NCBI RefSeq assembly: GCF_026914185.1
Contig: NC_070569.1
Span: 3,286,001-3,350,000, forward strand
Source: Puccinia triticina
Taxonomy: Eukaryota; Basidiomycota; Pucciniomycetes; Pucciniales; Pucciniaceae
DNA: 64,000 nucleotides
Direction: 5' to 3'
In this document: piece by piece, positions 43,805 through 55,700 of the stretch
Position numbering within the stretch: position 1 is the first letter of the stretch
Layout of the letters: each line of letters begins with the position of its first letter
Notes under the pieces: model-generated
What the model saw: the letters and a program-made list of their open reading frames with translations, nothing else
Told to the model about the DNA's origin: nothing
Databases searched by the model: none
Translations under genes and position numbers: made by a program

Positions 43805-44025
43805 TAAGAACTCCTCTGGAAGACCTGTCTGTACGGGCTGGAGTTGTGACTCCCCTTGATGACTGGTACAGGTGGTCATCAAGGGAAGTAATGACTCCTC
43901 CTGATTACTGGTCTGTACCAGTCTTTGGGATGAGTTTTTAACTCCCCTCCATGACCTGTTTGAAGGGAGACTTGGAGTGATGACTGGTTTGTACCAGTAA
44001 TCAGGGGTAATATAACTCCCCTTGA

Positions 44026-44757
44026 CAACAATGGGCCTATACTATACTCTACAATAACTGGGCCTTTCTGTTATAGTATAGGTCTGGTTTTACCAACCTA
44101 TACTAATAACTGTACTAGTATTGGCTCTTGGTCCAAGTGGCCCGTATAGTATTATGTTTTTTTTCTGAAACAGAAAATACAGGTATAGTAACTTTTTTTG
44201 CCCCTGGTTACCGCAATAATGCACTTAACCAGGTGTAAACATAAGGCAATGAAATGTGGGCTCCTGATGATTGTACAGGCAAACCATTCCACTTACCTGG
44301 TCCTTGTGTTAATAGCATGGGCTTATTGAGGAACACTGGGTAGCTCTTGTTCTCTGCGGCTGCAGATGTATGTGACTCCAGATGTGGTAGTTTGCTCCCT
44401 TCAACTACTTCACAATCCGTCAGCCGCCTTATGTGGCTTTGTGAGGATTTTCCCCTCTCAGGGGACTTTGCTGAGGCCAGAAAGGCTTTGGGTGCTCTGA
44501 TCCCCAAGCCCAAGAAATAGATAGATTTTCATCCCTACAAAGTAGTGGTACTGGCCGCATCTGGCAAGTATAGTATTATATTTTTTTTTCTTCCCTCATT
44601 TGGATATAGTATTCTCCAAAAATAAAAAATCCTCATGTAATTGGATATAGTATTAAAAATCCATTACTGAAAATGGAAATAACAGTACTGTTATTGGACC
44701 AAAAAAAATACGATAACAATACTATACCAATATCTGTATAGTAAAGGCCCATTGTTG
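44026..44757. mobile_element. CAAC...GTTG element with 7-bp TSD (A), 732 bp
   Basis: Ends CAACAATGGGCCTATACTAT and, reversed, CAACAATGGGCCTTTACTAT. CCCTTGA is duplicated at 44019-44025 and 44758-44764. The interior has repeated TATAGTATAG motifs and no ORF beyond noise. Confidence 0.75.
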
Positions 44758-44942
44758 CCCTTGATGAACAGTACTGACCGGCCATCAAGGAGAGTTTACA
44801 CCTCCCAATGACTGATCCAGCTGGTCATCAAGGAGTTGTGACTCCCTTTGATGGCCACCTGTACCGGTCATTGAGGTGGTTACACCTCCTCTTGATGACC
44901 GGTCTCGGCTGGTCATTGTCTACCCTTCCAGTTCCTCTCAAT

Positions 44943-45350
44943 CAACGGTGGGTAGTTACAATACGCTACAATAAACGCCGTTATCTGTGTAGCGTAATGC
45001 TTGCCGTTACTGCGCTCAGGCGTTAGTGCTACTAGTAACAAGCTATTTTAACCATGAGCCCGTATTGTAACAGGCCTGATTTTTTTGGTGCGTTACTTGC
45101 GTTGCTAGTGTAACACGTTAACCGCTGGTTAACGAGATAAAGAGGGGCAAATGGCCCCCTCTGGCTAATAGATAGTCCAATATCTGCCCCTCTGTGCGGG
45201 CAGATATCATAACAGATGTCAAAAATTGAACTTCTTGGGTGTGCGACATTGTAACGCACTTCTGTTACGGTTAACGGTAATGGTAACAAGCAAAAAATTG
45301 TTACAATATTGCTACGTTACCAATAACTGTACCGTACCTACCCATTGTTG
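44943..45350. mobile_element. CAAC...GTTG element with 7-bp TSD (B), 408 bp
   Basis: Ends CAACGGTGGGTAGTTAC and, reversed, CAACAATGGGTAGGTAC. TCTCAAT is duplicated at 44936-44942 and 45351-45357. The interior repeats TAACG/CGTTA motifs and has a central inverted GATATCTGCCCC..GGGGCAGATATT. Confidence 0.8.
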
Positions 45351-45494
45351 TCTCAATGACTGGTACAGACCGGTCATCAAGGCAAGGTGTAGCCCTTCTT
45401 GACGACCAGCCTGTGCTGTTTATTGGGGGGATTAACAACTCATCCAAAGGGCTGGTGCACACCAGTCATCAGGAGGAGTTGTGAATCTTCTTGA

Positions 45495-47546
45495 TGTGGT
45501 AGAAGGAAAAGTGAAAAATCAAAAGTTTTTCCTCACACATATATTTACTCACCCTAGGCCTCAAGATACCACCAAATGGACCTCAGAAATGAATTCTATG
45601 GCCAATTTTACCCCTAGTCACCACTGGAAGCGTCACTGGAACCCCGCTGGATTGGAAGTTACACCTAGAGATGGCACTTGGGTACCCGTTTGCGGGTACC
45701 CGGCACCCGCCAGCAGGTACCCGGAACACCCGCTCAGCACCCGCCGGCGGGTGCCGAGTGCAGGTGCGGGTGTTCAGTTTTTGGGCAGGAAAAAAACGGG
45801 TACCCATGCGGGTACCCGCCCATCTTGGTGGGCCAGATGGATTGGAGGGATCTCTCCACTTGAAGAGGTGGGAGGTGTACATACCACCTCAAGCGGAGCG
45901 ATCCCTCCGCCCAGAGGTGTGTACACCTCCTCAACCGGAGGGACTCCTTGACCAGAGGAGTCCCTCCGGTCAAAAAGCTTGTGCACCTCTTTGACTGGAG
46001 GGATCCCTCCGGTCAAGGAGGCACTATACCCCTGGGACTCCGGGAGATATCCCCGGGTCAGCAATTATATTGATGACCGGGAGGATTCCCTCCCGGTCAT
46101 CAATATAATCAATGGCTGGGAGGACCCCTCCCAGTCATCAATATAATAAATGGCTTGATGGCTGGGAGGACTCCCTCCCAGTCATCAATATAATCGATGG
46201 CTCAATGGCTGGGAGGACTCCCTCCCGGCCATTGCGATGAGCTTGCTGAATGTGGTAATCCCTCCTGGTCAGCAAGTGTATGTATTGCTGACCGGGAGGG
46301 ATTTCTCACCGGCAGTGAAGTGTATGTATTGCTGAACAGGAGGGATTTCTCACCGGCAGTGAGTGTATCAGAGCGGGTACCCGCCTCTGCACCCGGTACC
46401 CGGTATACCCGCCAAGCACACGCCGGCGGGTGCCGGGTGCGGGTGCGGGTGTTGAGATTTTGCAAAATTTCAGGCGGGTACCCGCACCCGCGGTGGGTAC
46501 CCGGGTGCAAGAGGCCATCTCTAGTTACACCCTCTTGGACCCTCATGGACACGGCCAGCCCCAGTCATCAACCTGTCACACCCCTCAAGTTACCTTTCCC
46601 AAGTATATGTATACTCAGCCCCAGCCAAACACATACTCTTTTCTATCCCTCTTAAATCCACTGCATATGCAGGGGACCAACCCCATTTCCTCTGTATTTG
46701 ACATGTCCCCCCTCATTTATGCACCCCTTGCAGCTGCATGCAGTCTTCTGACCCCATTTCTGCACTCCTTGCATTAGTCTGAAACCACTCATGCACCCCT
46801 TGCATGAGGTACCCCTGTATTTGACATTTCCCCGCTTTGTTTATGCACTCCTTGCATAGTATGACCTCATCTTTCATTTCTCACCCCACTTTTTGCCTGT
46901 ATTTAGTATCTTCTGACACCACTTGTATGCAGCCCACCAGCTAAAATCCCTCATCCAGGGTCCCCCTTGTAGCTAAAATCCCTCACATTTGTCTATATAA
47001 GGAGCTCTCTCCTTCCCCCAGTTGTTTTTCTCTCAGTTCAGTACCCACCAGTTATACAGATATCACCCATTAGCCATTATCATCACCCTTACACTTTTAT
47101 AACATACCATATCATCCCTCTTATCTGCAATAACCACTGAGCTCACTCTCATATTCTCATACTCTCATATCACTGGTTGCATATCACGCACCTGTCACAA
47201 ATTACCCGGTTCCTGGTTCAACTCCCGACTAAGACATATACCCTTCTCAGTCCAGACACTCTTCTCAACTTTCTATACCACCCCCTCAAAAACCTGTGTT
47301 CAACCCCCACCGGAAGCATCGAGTCAACTTTCACCCTTTCCATCATCATAAACCCTCTCAACCCTCACATACCTGTCATCAAACAACTTCATCTGGAACT
47401 AGACCAGACCTATCACTTGATTAAAACTTGCGAAGCTTAGCTTGGTGGGTCTTGGTATCTGATAGTATAGAAGGGCAGAGTTTGCACCTCCATCATCCCC
47501 TTCTTCATTCAGCAAAAGGGTTTCACAACCACTTTTGAGTCTTACA
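45495..47546 (+). repeat. Solo LTR (family L1), with hAT-like element inside
   Basis: It starts TGTGGTAGAAGG and ends TTTGAGTCTTACA. It aligns along its length, outside the insert, with 56275-57272 and, in reverse, with 54296-55196: GCCTCAAGATACCACCAAAT near the start, CTTGGTGGGTCTTG and GCAAAAGGGTTTCA near the end. Without the insert it is about 1.19 kb. Flanks CTTGA and TCGAT are not a clean duplication. It holds promoter-like DNA (CTATATAAGGAGCTCTC, about 46993). Confidence 0.75.
45666..46523. mobile_element. hAT-like non-autonomous element with 8-bp TSD, 858 bp
   Basis: Ends TAGAGATGGC/GCCATCTCTA. GTTACACC is duplicated at 45658-45665 and 46524-46531. TAGAGATG-type ends and 8-bp duplications are hAT hallmarks. 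GGGTACCCG palindromes fill both sub-terminal parts, and the middle is an inverted-repeat array of GGGAGGGATCCCTCCGGTC and GACTGGGAGG types. No transposase. Confidence 0.9.
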
Positions 47547-48075
47547 TCGATGACCTGCTGTGCCGGTTATTGAGGGGAGTTACAACTCACCCCAACAACC
47601 GGTAAAGTTGATCATTGAGAGGAGTTGTTACTCCGCTCAATGACCAGTACAGGAGTTCATTGAGGGCAGTTACAACTCTTCCCAATGGCTGGTCATCAAG
47701 ATGAGTTGTAACTCCCTTTGATGAACTCCTGTGCTGGTCATTGGGGAGTTACACATCTTCTCAATGACCATTTGGCGCCAGACATTGAGGGGAGGGATAG
47801 CTGCTCTCAATGATTGTTCTGCACTGGTCATCAAGGGGAGTAACACCTCCTCTTGATGACCAACTGTACCGCTTGTCAGGATGAGTTCTAACTCCCCTTG
47901 ATGAACGGTACTGACCATTCATTGAGAGGAGCTGTCACTTCCCTTGATTTCTGGAACCAAACGGTCATCAAGGGGTGCTAGTCTCTTGATGACTAGCACC
48001 TGTGCCCAGCCATTTGATTAACGTTACAGCTGGTCATTGAGATTTTCCATTCCCCTCAATGACCGGCCGTGATTG

Positions 48076-50330
48076 ATACAATGCCATGTTGACTCTGATT
48101 TTCAGCCATGCATCAGGGTGTATGTACACCAGTTTGCAGCGGACCATGTTTGTGTCCACCCTAACATTGTGGTGGACATTTGGGTACACGCGTGGGGATC
48201 AAGATTCTATTGCGCGTGGCGCGCGCCGGAGGACATCAAGACTCAAGTTTTCAGTCCTCAAGAATTTCTCAGGTTCAATGGCGCGGCGTGGCGCAGGCTT
48301 CTTCCTTTCCCCTTCTTTTCCTTTGTTTCTGTGTTGGTGGTTTTGTTTCTCCTGTCAGTTTCTTTTCATCATGTTTTGTTTTGGCTTCTTCTTTTTCACT
48401 CTGCGCGCGTTGGTTAGGGTGTGGATGAGGAGGGTTGTTGTTTGTGTCCTTTTGTTTTGTTTTGTTTTGTTTCTGTTTCTTGTCTTGTTTGTAGCGCGCC
48501 CGTGCGCGCCAGGTTGTGATGAGCTGTCTGTTAGATGTCACCAACTCCAAGGTTTGATTTCAGTTCAAACCCAGGCTTTGGAGCGGCATGGACCCACTCT
48601 GAACCATATTTTTCAGTTTATCCATCAAAAATTCAAAGTTATTAGGCTTGGCATTTGTCTTCCCAAAGTCTCAGCTCTTTAAAGTTCATTGTCCCCGCAA
48701 TGTCAATCTCCTCCAACTTCTGGTTTAGATCACATCTCCGCCGGCAGCATCCCCGGCTCCTCTCTCAACTCAAACACCGCCAACGCGCAATTCCAGCCGC
48801 CGTAAAATCATTTCCCCCAACGCTACACAACTCTCAGCTTTCCTTTTTTGACCAATCACCCCGGAGGGCATACAAATCTTTTTCCTTTTTCTTTTCCCAT
48901 TCCCCTCCACCAACTGCCTACCGTCTGACACGGTAGGAGTTCCTCAACGTTTGGCCAAACATCACGGTGGACATGTCACACAAGTGACAGGGAAGTGATT
49001 CCCCTCAACAGCCCTTGAAAGCAAACTCACCAGGCTGTGTTACCCCAGGGTCCCCAGTAACAAGCAGACTGAGCACAGTCCACATCAGGTGATCAACAAG
49101 ACCCTAAGGGGCTTCTAGATGGAGCTCTTCACCAAGACCCAAACACCAACCTCAATGAATACCTACATGCGCTAGTAGCACCAGGGGAGAAAGTGTGGCA
49201 CTCTCTAGACAGTACCAGACCGTATGTTTCTTGACTAACCCAGACTGATGTCAGCTTTTGGAGCATGTGTAACTCAAGCTTAAATCCACATTGATGTGAT
49301 GTTCAACTAAAGCTGATCTTATCTATAATTAAATATGGTTAAAAAACAGATTTTCACCTTGGCCAATTCACGACTCCAGTGCAAATCAACTTGAATTGTG
49401 TTTGAAGGATTAGTAGGCTCTAGGCTTGTGTCATGGGCTACTGTCACAAATTGTGGATGGGACAACCTTCATTCTTCTGCCGGATCCCATGAGGTAAGAT
49501 CCCAAAATATAGCCACATAAGTGCCGCAGTAGACTGCAATTTGCACCAGTGCATACATTAGAATTCCAGGGAGGTTGAATTGAACCTCATAGATCCCAAT
49601 ATGTATTTAATAATTTCTCTTTAATGGCATCTCAAGACCTCCCAGGTTGTTGAGGCTGGCTCAATGGTGAATTCTGCCTGGAGCCAGATTGAATGGTGAA
49701 GTATGATGGTGGAAGCTTGTGGCTGTGGGCCCTGAGGCAAGAACATGTAATATTCTCTCTTGAGTCCTTGCTCTCTCACCAGCCCCTCGGTGCCATGCTC
49801 ACGCAGGTGATACATCTGCTACCAACTGTTTATTTACAGTCCAGGTTAGCCCGGGGCTTGGAGGGCGGGCCTAAGGCCAGCCTCTTGGTGACTGATGAGG
49901 GCTCTCCTCCTGAGGCCAAGAGGAAATAAGGGCCTGCTGATAAAGCAGTGAGGAGATGGGGGGGTAGTGCTACACCGCCGCACTCCCCAATGGCAAACTG
50001 TCTCAACGCGCTCTAGGGGTGGGTGGGAGGTCCGAAAAATGAGGTAGTGCACGTTGAAAGTGCATGTTGATGCAGGCAATAGTATTGAGAATAGAAAGGA
50101 GGGCTATGCTGAGGTAAGAAGCTGGTGAATGCAGACAAGCTTCTAACTGGGGGGGGGGGGGGGGGGGAAGCAGGAGAGAAAGAGGCTCCTCCAGAATGGT
50201 TTGCGGCTTTGGGTCCCAGTCTTGCACCCAATATGGGTTGCTTTGCCCCCTGTCCTGCCTGGCTTCATCCGCTCGCGCGCTTGGACCAAGTCAACCTCAC
50301 CTAGCGGTCCGGTCAACATCCATTAAACTG
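48076..50330. other. No gene recognised
   Basis: ORFs of 60-198 codons occur at 48073-48682 and 48655-48936 in overlapping frames; they show no domain. A short repeat of 42823-42875 lies at 49178-49230. A 19-G run stands at 50149-50167. Confidence 0.35.
50149..50167. repeat. 19-G homopolymer
   Basis: An uninterrupted run of 19 G after TTCTAACT. It compares with the 29-C run at 41026 and the 15-G run at 29225. Confidence 0.9.
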
Positions 50331-50813
50331 GGGTGACTTCATCCCAGCCAAATATGATGGCAGTGCTGTGCATTGAAGCTGGGTGATCAGCAACCATTTT
50401 CAAAGGCTTGCACAGCTCCACAGGCTTCTTTGGAGCTCTTGCATGTTATCTGGTGTCAGTTGCACCAGTTTTTCTTGCAGTGATATAAATAAAATTACAA
50501 TTTGGTAGCAACTGGAGGACTTCCTGTCAGCTTTGAATAGATCTGGAACTTCAGATTTTGCAGGGAAATCTGAGATTTGGAACTCTGGATCACTTTGGGG
50601 ATTTTTGGGGACCTATGTGCATAGATTTCCTTGTGAAATCTGAAATCTGGCAGCTCAGATCCAACTTTCCAGATTGACAGGAAGTCTAACAAACAGTAAA
50701 TGGCTGGAAATCCTTCATTTTGTGGCGGGAGTGGGGATCACATCTGTGAACATGTCCATGTAAAGGGTATCAAGGATGTGGTTTTCAAGCACAAACCCCA
50801 ATTTTCCCTGCAG
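50331..50813. repeat. Segmental repeat, copy 2 (partner 42143-42627)
   Basis: Same order of MITE right ends and tail as 42143-42627, with only scattered differences. Its left part begins in the MITE interior without the left ends. Confidence 0.85.
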
Positions 50814-50907
50814 CAAAAGCGCATCCTGGCTGAGAGCTGGTCCAACAATGAGTTGTGCTGGGGCCCTCTCCTGGGCCCTGTCGCAAACTTAACACCAGAG
50901 TGACTTA

Positions 50908-51135
50908 TGCGGTATTGGTGATTTGGGACAGGGAGCAATGCCCAAAACCACCATGCCCCACAAATGTTGCTATAGATCCACAACCTCCCATGAAGCCATC
51001 AATATTTCTTGATAATCTGAAATCTGTGCATCTTTTCTAATTTTTGATGGACTAAAATCAACATGGTTCCTCCTGCTTTGCTCAGAATACTGTCTTGAAG
51101 ATGGTGGACTGCAAAGGCCAATCCTGAGCTCCTTA
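50908..51135. repeat. Dispersed repeat, also at 35357-35600
   Basis: Same orientation and order as 35357-35600. It starts TGCGGTATTGGTGATTTGGG and runs to CCTGAGCTCC; the copies part company beyond. Confidence 0.75.
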
Positions 51136-51199
51136 AACAAGTATCTTGAGTGCAAATGTGTACCTTGCCTTGAGAAAAAAAATGACAAGACAGGTGCCT

Positions 51200-52899
51200 A
51201 CAAAGGTGCAGGATGGTATGGATTTGCCCCAGTTTGATCCAAATCCCAAGGGAGCCCATTGAGCAAACAATGATGCCTTAGCCAGCATGAGGTTCTTTCT
51301 TACAACATGCCTTGTATCAGCTTGTATCTCTATCTCTAACAGAGAATCAACAAATTCCTGTTGTTTTTGGCCAGCATTTGCCCCTTCCCAGATACCAATG
51401 TGAGCCTGAAGTTCTGGAGCTGGGTGGGGGCACGAGGCAAAAATGCCCTCTTTTTATACCTGTTTGATGACCATTGCCCAGTCCACTGTTGTGAAGACTC
51501 TGCTTCCGCAGATGGAAGTCTTCTGATCCGCTGCTACTTAAGGTAACAGGCTCAGCCGTTTCCGACCGCTCTCGGTATCTTTTTCTCTTTATTTGCCGCT
51601 CTCGGCAGCATATTCTAGCGTTCCTGTTTGCTGCTCTCGGCCCCACCCTTATTTATAACCTTTTGCGGTCACCTTTGTTTTCGGATCCTGTTCATCCTAC
51701 CTTGTATGTATATTAGATTCCCTCATCCGCGATCGGACTCCTCCAAGTCCGGCCATCCCTGATGCAATGAGACTTGCAGACCGGAAGGGACCCCGGCCCA
51801 GCTTCTGATCCGGTCAGACAAGGCGTTGATGACATATGCAAACAATTTTGTGATGTGTGTATAATAACATCCTGAACGAGGAGAGCCACGGGCTGTTCTA
51901 AGCGTGGCAGGGTCTGGGGCACACGCTGCAGGGCGCGATCCCGTCGCCGCGGCGCCAATCAACAAAACTCAAGCCAAAAGTGGCCTCGTTCTGCCCTGCG
52001 CTGGTGATGGAGCGGAACACGTTGGTGCCAAAGGTGGAGCGGGTGAAGGCAGGCGAGCAGATGTACTGAGGCTTGATGATCGCCAATCTCCCCAAAATGG
52101 TCACCAACACCGACTTTGCCAACCGCAGGGTCCGCAACACGTGATGGCTCAAGCTGAGGAACGTTCTTGAGATCATGGCGGGCAAGAGGCAGGATAAGCT
52201 CTGTGGGATCCATTGTAACCATTCCCACATACTCTCACTCTGATCCTCTCTTTTAACAGGATATTGTGCCAAAAATTTTGGCAGCAGAGTAAGCCTTTCA
52301 GGCTCTTTTGATCTACATGAGGAAGTTTATTTCTTCTTTTTTTCAATTGACACATAGTCTATATGGTGTTACAGCAAATTCATTGATTTAGATCGGAATG
52401 ATGCGGCAAGCCATGGCCCTGGGGCAGTTAGTAAGCAGTTCTGAAAGAGGTCCTGAACAAAATGGAAGTTCCAAAATTTCCTGAAAATTGCCTCTCATTG
52501 AATATTTTAATATGCTTGTAGTGCTCAATCAAAATCTTGGCCTCGCCAACCGCCTTGCCAATGGGACAAAACTCCTAATCCAAGATATCCAGCCACAGGT
52601 CCTCGATCTTCAGATTTTGAAAGGTCCCACAGCGGGGGCATTTCCCGGGTTAGAAGTCATCCAAGAACCTAATCTCAAATTTGGCTTTGCTTTATCCCAA
52701 TTCCAACCATAAGGGCTTTTGCTGTGACTGGCAACAAGGGTCAAGGTCAATCCTGAGAGACGGTCAGAGTATTTTTTTCCAAGGCCTGTCTTTGCTCATG
52801 TGCAGCCATATGCTGTGCATCTTGAACCTTTGCAGTATTCATTCTTAGAAAATTAAAATCACCATACATAGCTCCTTTTTTCATGGAATTGTGCTGTTA
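51200..52899. other. No gene recognised; degenerate coding-like stretch
   Basis: Between about 51860 and 52250 several frames show long, composition-biased ORFs on both strands, GC-rich as the genic parts are. A pseudogene is possible, but I recognise no family. Confidence 0.3.
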
Positions 52900-53440
52900 C
52901 GCCCCGTTTGGACGTAGCGTTATACATCATAAAAGGGTGAATTTATGACAGGAAACCCCAGGGATTCCAAAGTTTTAGTGGCAACGGGAGGCAAACTTTG
53001 GGACGCACATCATAAATTTGCCCTGTTTATGACATATATAACGGTCAACGAAGGGTAGTTACGTTATGTTGCGTTATCCGCGCAATTTTGGTAACGTAAC
53101 TACCCCCGTTACTTTACTAGTAACAGGGTCATTTCAGGCCCCGCGCGTAACGTAACGGGCCTCAAAAATGAGGCCCGTTATTGCGTTATCCCCCGGATAA
53201 CGCAATAACGGACCATTTAAGGCTTTTTAGCCTCATTTTTTGCCTGTTCTCAAGGGCTCCGCGCGCCCGGATAACGCAACAAGCATAAAAAAAACCGGCT
53301 CAACATGTTCCAATAACGTAATCGCACTGTTGTTACGCGTAACACGCAGATAACAACAAAAATTTCGTTACGTTACCGTTATCTACGCGTTACGCGTAGC
53401 GTAACTACCCTTCGTTGTAACGGTGTGTCCAAATGGGGCC
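52900..53440. mobile_element. Tourist-like (PIF/Harbinger) MITE with nested element
   Basis: Ends CGCCCCGTTTGGAC/GTCCAAATGGGGCC, with TTA on both sides (52897-52899, 53441-53443). Such GGCCC.GTTTGG ends with TTA duplications are typical Tourist MITEs. The 372-bp element at 53046-53417 is inserted within. Confidence 0.8.
53046..53417. mobile_element. CAAC...GTTG element with 7-bp TSD (C), 372 bp
   Basis: Ends CAACGAAGGGTAGTTACGTT and, reversed, CAACGAAGGGTAGTTACGCT. TAACGGT is duplicated at 53039-53045 and 53418-53424. It is rich in CGTTA/TAACG palindromes (CGTTATCCCCCGGATAACG). It is nested in the Tourist-like MITE 52900-53440. Confidence 0.85.
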
Positions 53441-53443
53441 TTA

Positions 53444-54048
53444 ATTAGTTTTCAATTATGCTGGACCTTATTCCATTGTATCCTTATCTGTTTGCGTAAT
53501 CAAGTGAGTGATTGTGATTTGATTGAGATGGAACTTGGAGTAATCTACAGTTTTCAGAATTTCAGCTATAGGGTGCTGCTGGCTGCATGTTCAGTTTTCA
53601 CCGTGCTTGACAGATTTCACAGGTGACCACTTCCTTTTTGGGTGCTGGTTCAATTGTTCTGTTGTTTTTGCCATTGGAGATTTTTTGATGGATCTCTTTT
53701 GGCAAATCTCAAAAGCTGAGACTCATTTCATGTGGCGCAGCCACAATTTCCCTAGTAGTCATGAAAAAATGCACACAAAGGTGGCAGGAGATAGCCAGGC
53801 TTCTGAATCTGATGAGTCTCAGTGCAACTGTAGAGAGTGATGACACAAAGAGGGCACCCGGAAACGGTGAAAGGCTGCGCTGTGCTACAAGAAGCACCCC
53901 TTTTAGCGCAGCCCAGCAGGTACCCGCTATGTGCCCCTCCCAAAAAGCTGTATAGCGCAGCCATAAAACGCTGCGCTACGGCTAAATTTAGCTCACTGGC
54001 ACTTTTTTTCCCAGGGAAAAAGCGCAAAAATCCCCGCTTGGGCTACAA
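53444..54048. repeat. Dispersed repeat piece and GCGCAGC-rich DNA
   Basis: 53768-53860 repeats 35627-35730 (GGTGGCAGGAGATAGCCAGG). 53865-53990 is rich in GCTGCGCT and AGCGCAGCC, like 56057-56175 and 60690-61080. No gene. Confidence 0.5.
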
Positions 54049-54295
54049 TAGGGGGTTTCAAAGTTAAAAATCAGGTCGCACAGGTCCCAGGAATCAGGAA
54101 AAAAATGGACCTGGAACCTCTCCTGCGGACCTGATTTCCTTCTTCAAAAAAGGCTCCAGGAGATCAGGTCCAGGAGCAGGAAAAAGGTCAGAAACACCCC
54201 CTCAAGGGTGTTTTCATCTATCCCCGATCATGCCCGCATACCGGCCATCAAGTGTGAGCCAGCACACACTACCACGCACGCAACTCGATGACCGG

Positions 54296-55196
54296 TGTAA
54301 GACTCAAAAGGTGTCGTGAGACCCTTTTGCTGAATGGCGAAAGGTATGGATGAGGTGCAAACTCTGCCTTTCTGGATATCAGAAAACAAGACCACCAAGC
54401 TAAGCTTGGCAGTTTTATTCAGTGATAAGGATATGTTCAGAGATGAAGAGTATAGTTGCAGGATTGTATGGTGGAAAGTTCTGAGTGTCTAAGAACAGAT
54501 GAGGAGTCTGAAATGGGCAGAAAATACTGATGACTTGGATGGGGCTTGAACCCAGGTCTGTGAGCAGAGGGTATATAAAGTGAAAAAGAGAAGGTCAAGG
54601 TTTGAAAGCTATGCTTCCACCAGGATTGGAACCCAGTACCTTGAGAGGCTTGTGAAAGGTTTTTGAAATCAACTATGAGTGTGAATTGCAAGTAACTGTG
54701 ATATGTATGTGTAATAAATAACTGTGACAGGTGAGTAGATGGATGATGGGAGCCAGATGGCATGAGGGAGGAAACAACTGGCAGGCAGAGGCCTCCTTGT
54801 ATAGTAAACTGAGAAGGGGTCTAACTTCTAGGGGGTTACATGAGCTTCATATGTATGCAATATCAAAACAGTGGCCAACTTGTGGTTGAGTGAAATAAAA
54901 GGAACGAAATAAAAGAAACAAAGGAATTCAATATGAGGTATTCAATATCCTATGCAAATTATCCTAGAGCTGAGTTGTGTGTGAAATCATATGTGAAATA
55001 CTCTGTGAACTGTCCCGGACTAGCATGTGAAAGGTGTGATCCGTGTATCTTCTGATCCAGTGGAGATATGAAAGTGTATCCAGTTGGTGACTAAGGGTTA
55101 TTTTGGCCGTAGATTCCATTTCTGCCGTCCATTTGTTGCTATCTTGAGGCGTTTAGAGAGTACAAATAAAAGTTTTAATTTTTTCTCCTACAAACA
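54296..55196 (-). repeat. Solo LTR (family L1), minus strand
   Basis: Read on the minus strand it starts TGTTTGTAGGAG and ends AGTCTTACA. It shares the CTCAAGATAGCAACAAATGG start region and the AAGCTTGGTGGTCTTG-like end region with the other two L1 copies. It is diverged, with no clear duplication. Confidence 0.7.
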
Positions 55197-55207
55197 CAGG
55201 AATAACG

Positions 55208-55700
55208 ACTACACCGGTCTGGTCTGAACCGGCCATTGAGTGACACAACACTTGATGGCCGTTTGGGTCTGTACCGGCCATCAAGTGAGACAACACTTGA
55301 TGGCCGTTTGGGTCTGCACCAGCCATTGAGTGACACAACACTTGATGGCCAGGTGGGTTTGTACCGGCCATTGAGTGAGACAACACTTGATGGCTGTTTG
55401 GGTCTGTACCGGCCATTGAGTGACACAACACTTGATGGCCGGTTGTGTTTGTACCAGCCATCGAGTGACACAACACTTGATGGCCGGGCGGGTTTGTACC
55501 GGCCATCGAGTGAGACAACACTCGATGGCCGGTTGGGTCTGTACTGGCCATTGAGTGACACAACACTCGATGGCCAGTCGGGTCTGTACCGGCCATCGAG
55601 TGATGTGTCACTCGATGGCCGGGTGGGGTTGTACCAGCCATCAAGTGACGCAACACGCGAGGGCTGATCAGGTCTGTGCTGGCCATCAAGTGACACAACA
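55208..55700. repeat. Minisatellite of GGCCATCAAGTGACACAACA (array 3)
   Basis: Eleven or so units of about 42-45 bp reading ACCGGCCAT(C/T)GAGTGACACA ACACTTGATGGCC. Each is an inverted pair separated by GTGACACAACA. Long ORFs on both strands (55153-56041) come from the repeat and its unit length. Confidence 0.9.

Larger units (their letters stand above)
43840..48075. repeat. CTTGATGACCGG palindromic minisatellite (array 2), split by insertions
   Basis: Array segments at 43840-44025, 44758-44942, 45351-45494 and 47547-48075 are parts of one former array. They are separated by three insertions: 44026-44757, 44943-45350 and the LTR at 45495-47546. The unit is an inverted pair of (C/T)TTGATGACCGGT with TTACAACTCC linkers. 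Confidence 0.85.

Noticed and set aside
48086..48682. 198-codon plus-strand ORF rich in Phe, Cys and Leu
   Set aside because: It arises from T-rich DNA, with equally long overlapping frames and no domain.
54540..54640. Two B-box-like motifs (GGGTTCCAATCC and GGGTTCAAGCCCC on the minus strand)
   Set aside because: No A box or acceptor pairing at the right distance, so not called as tRNA.
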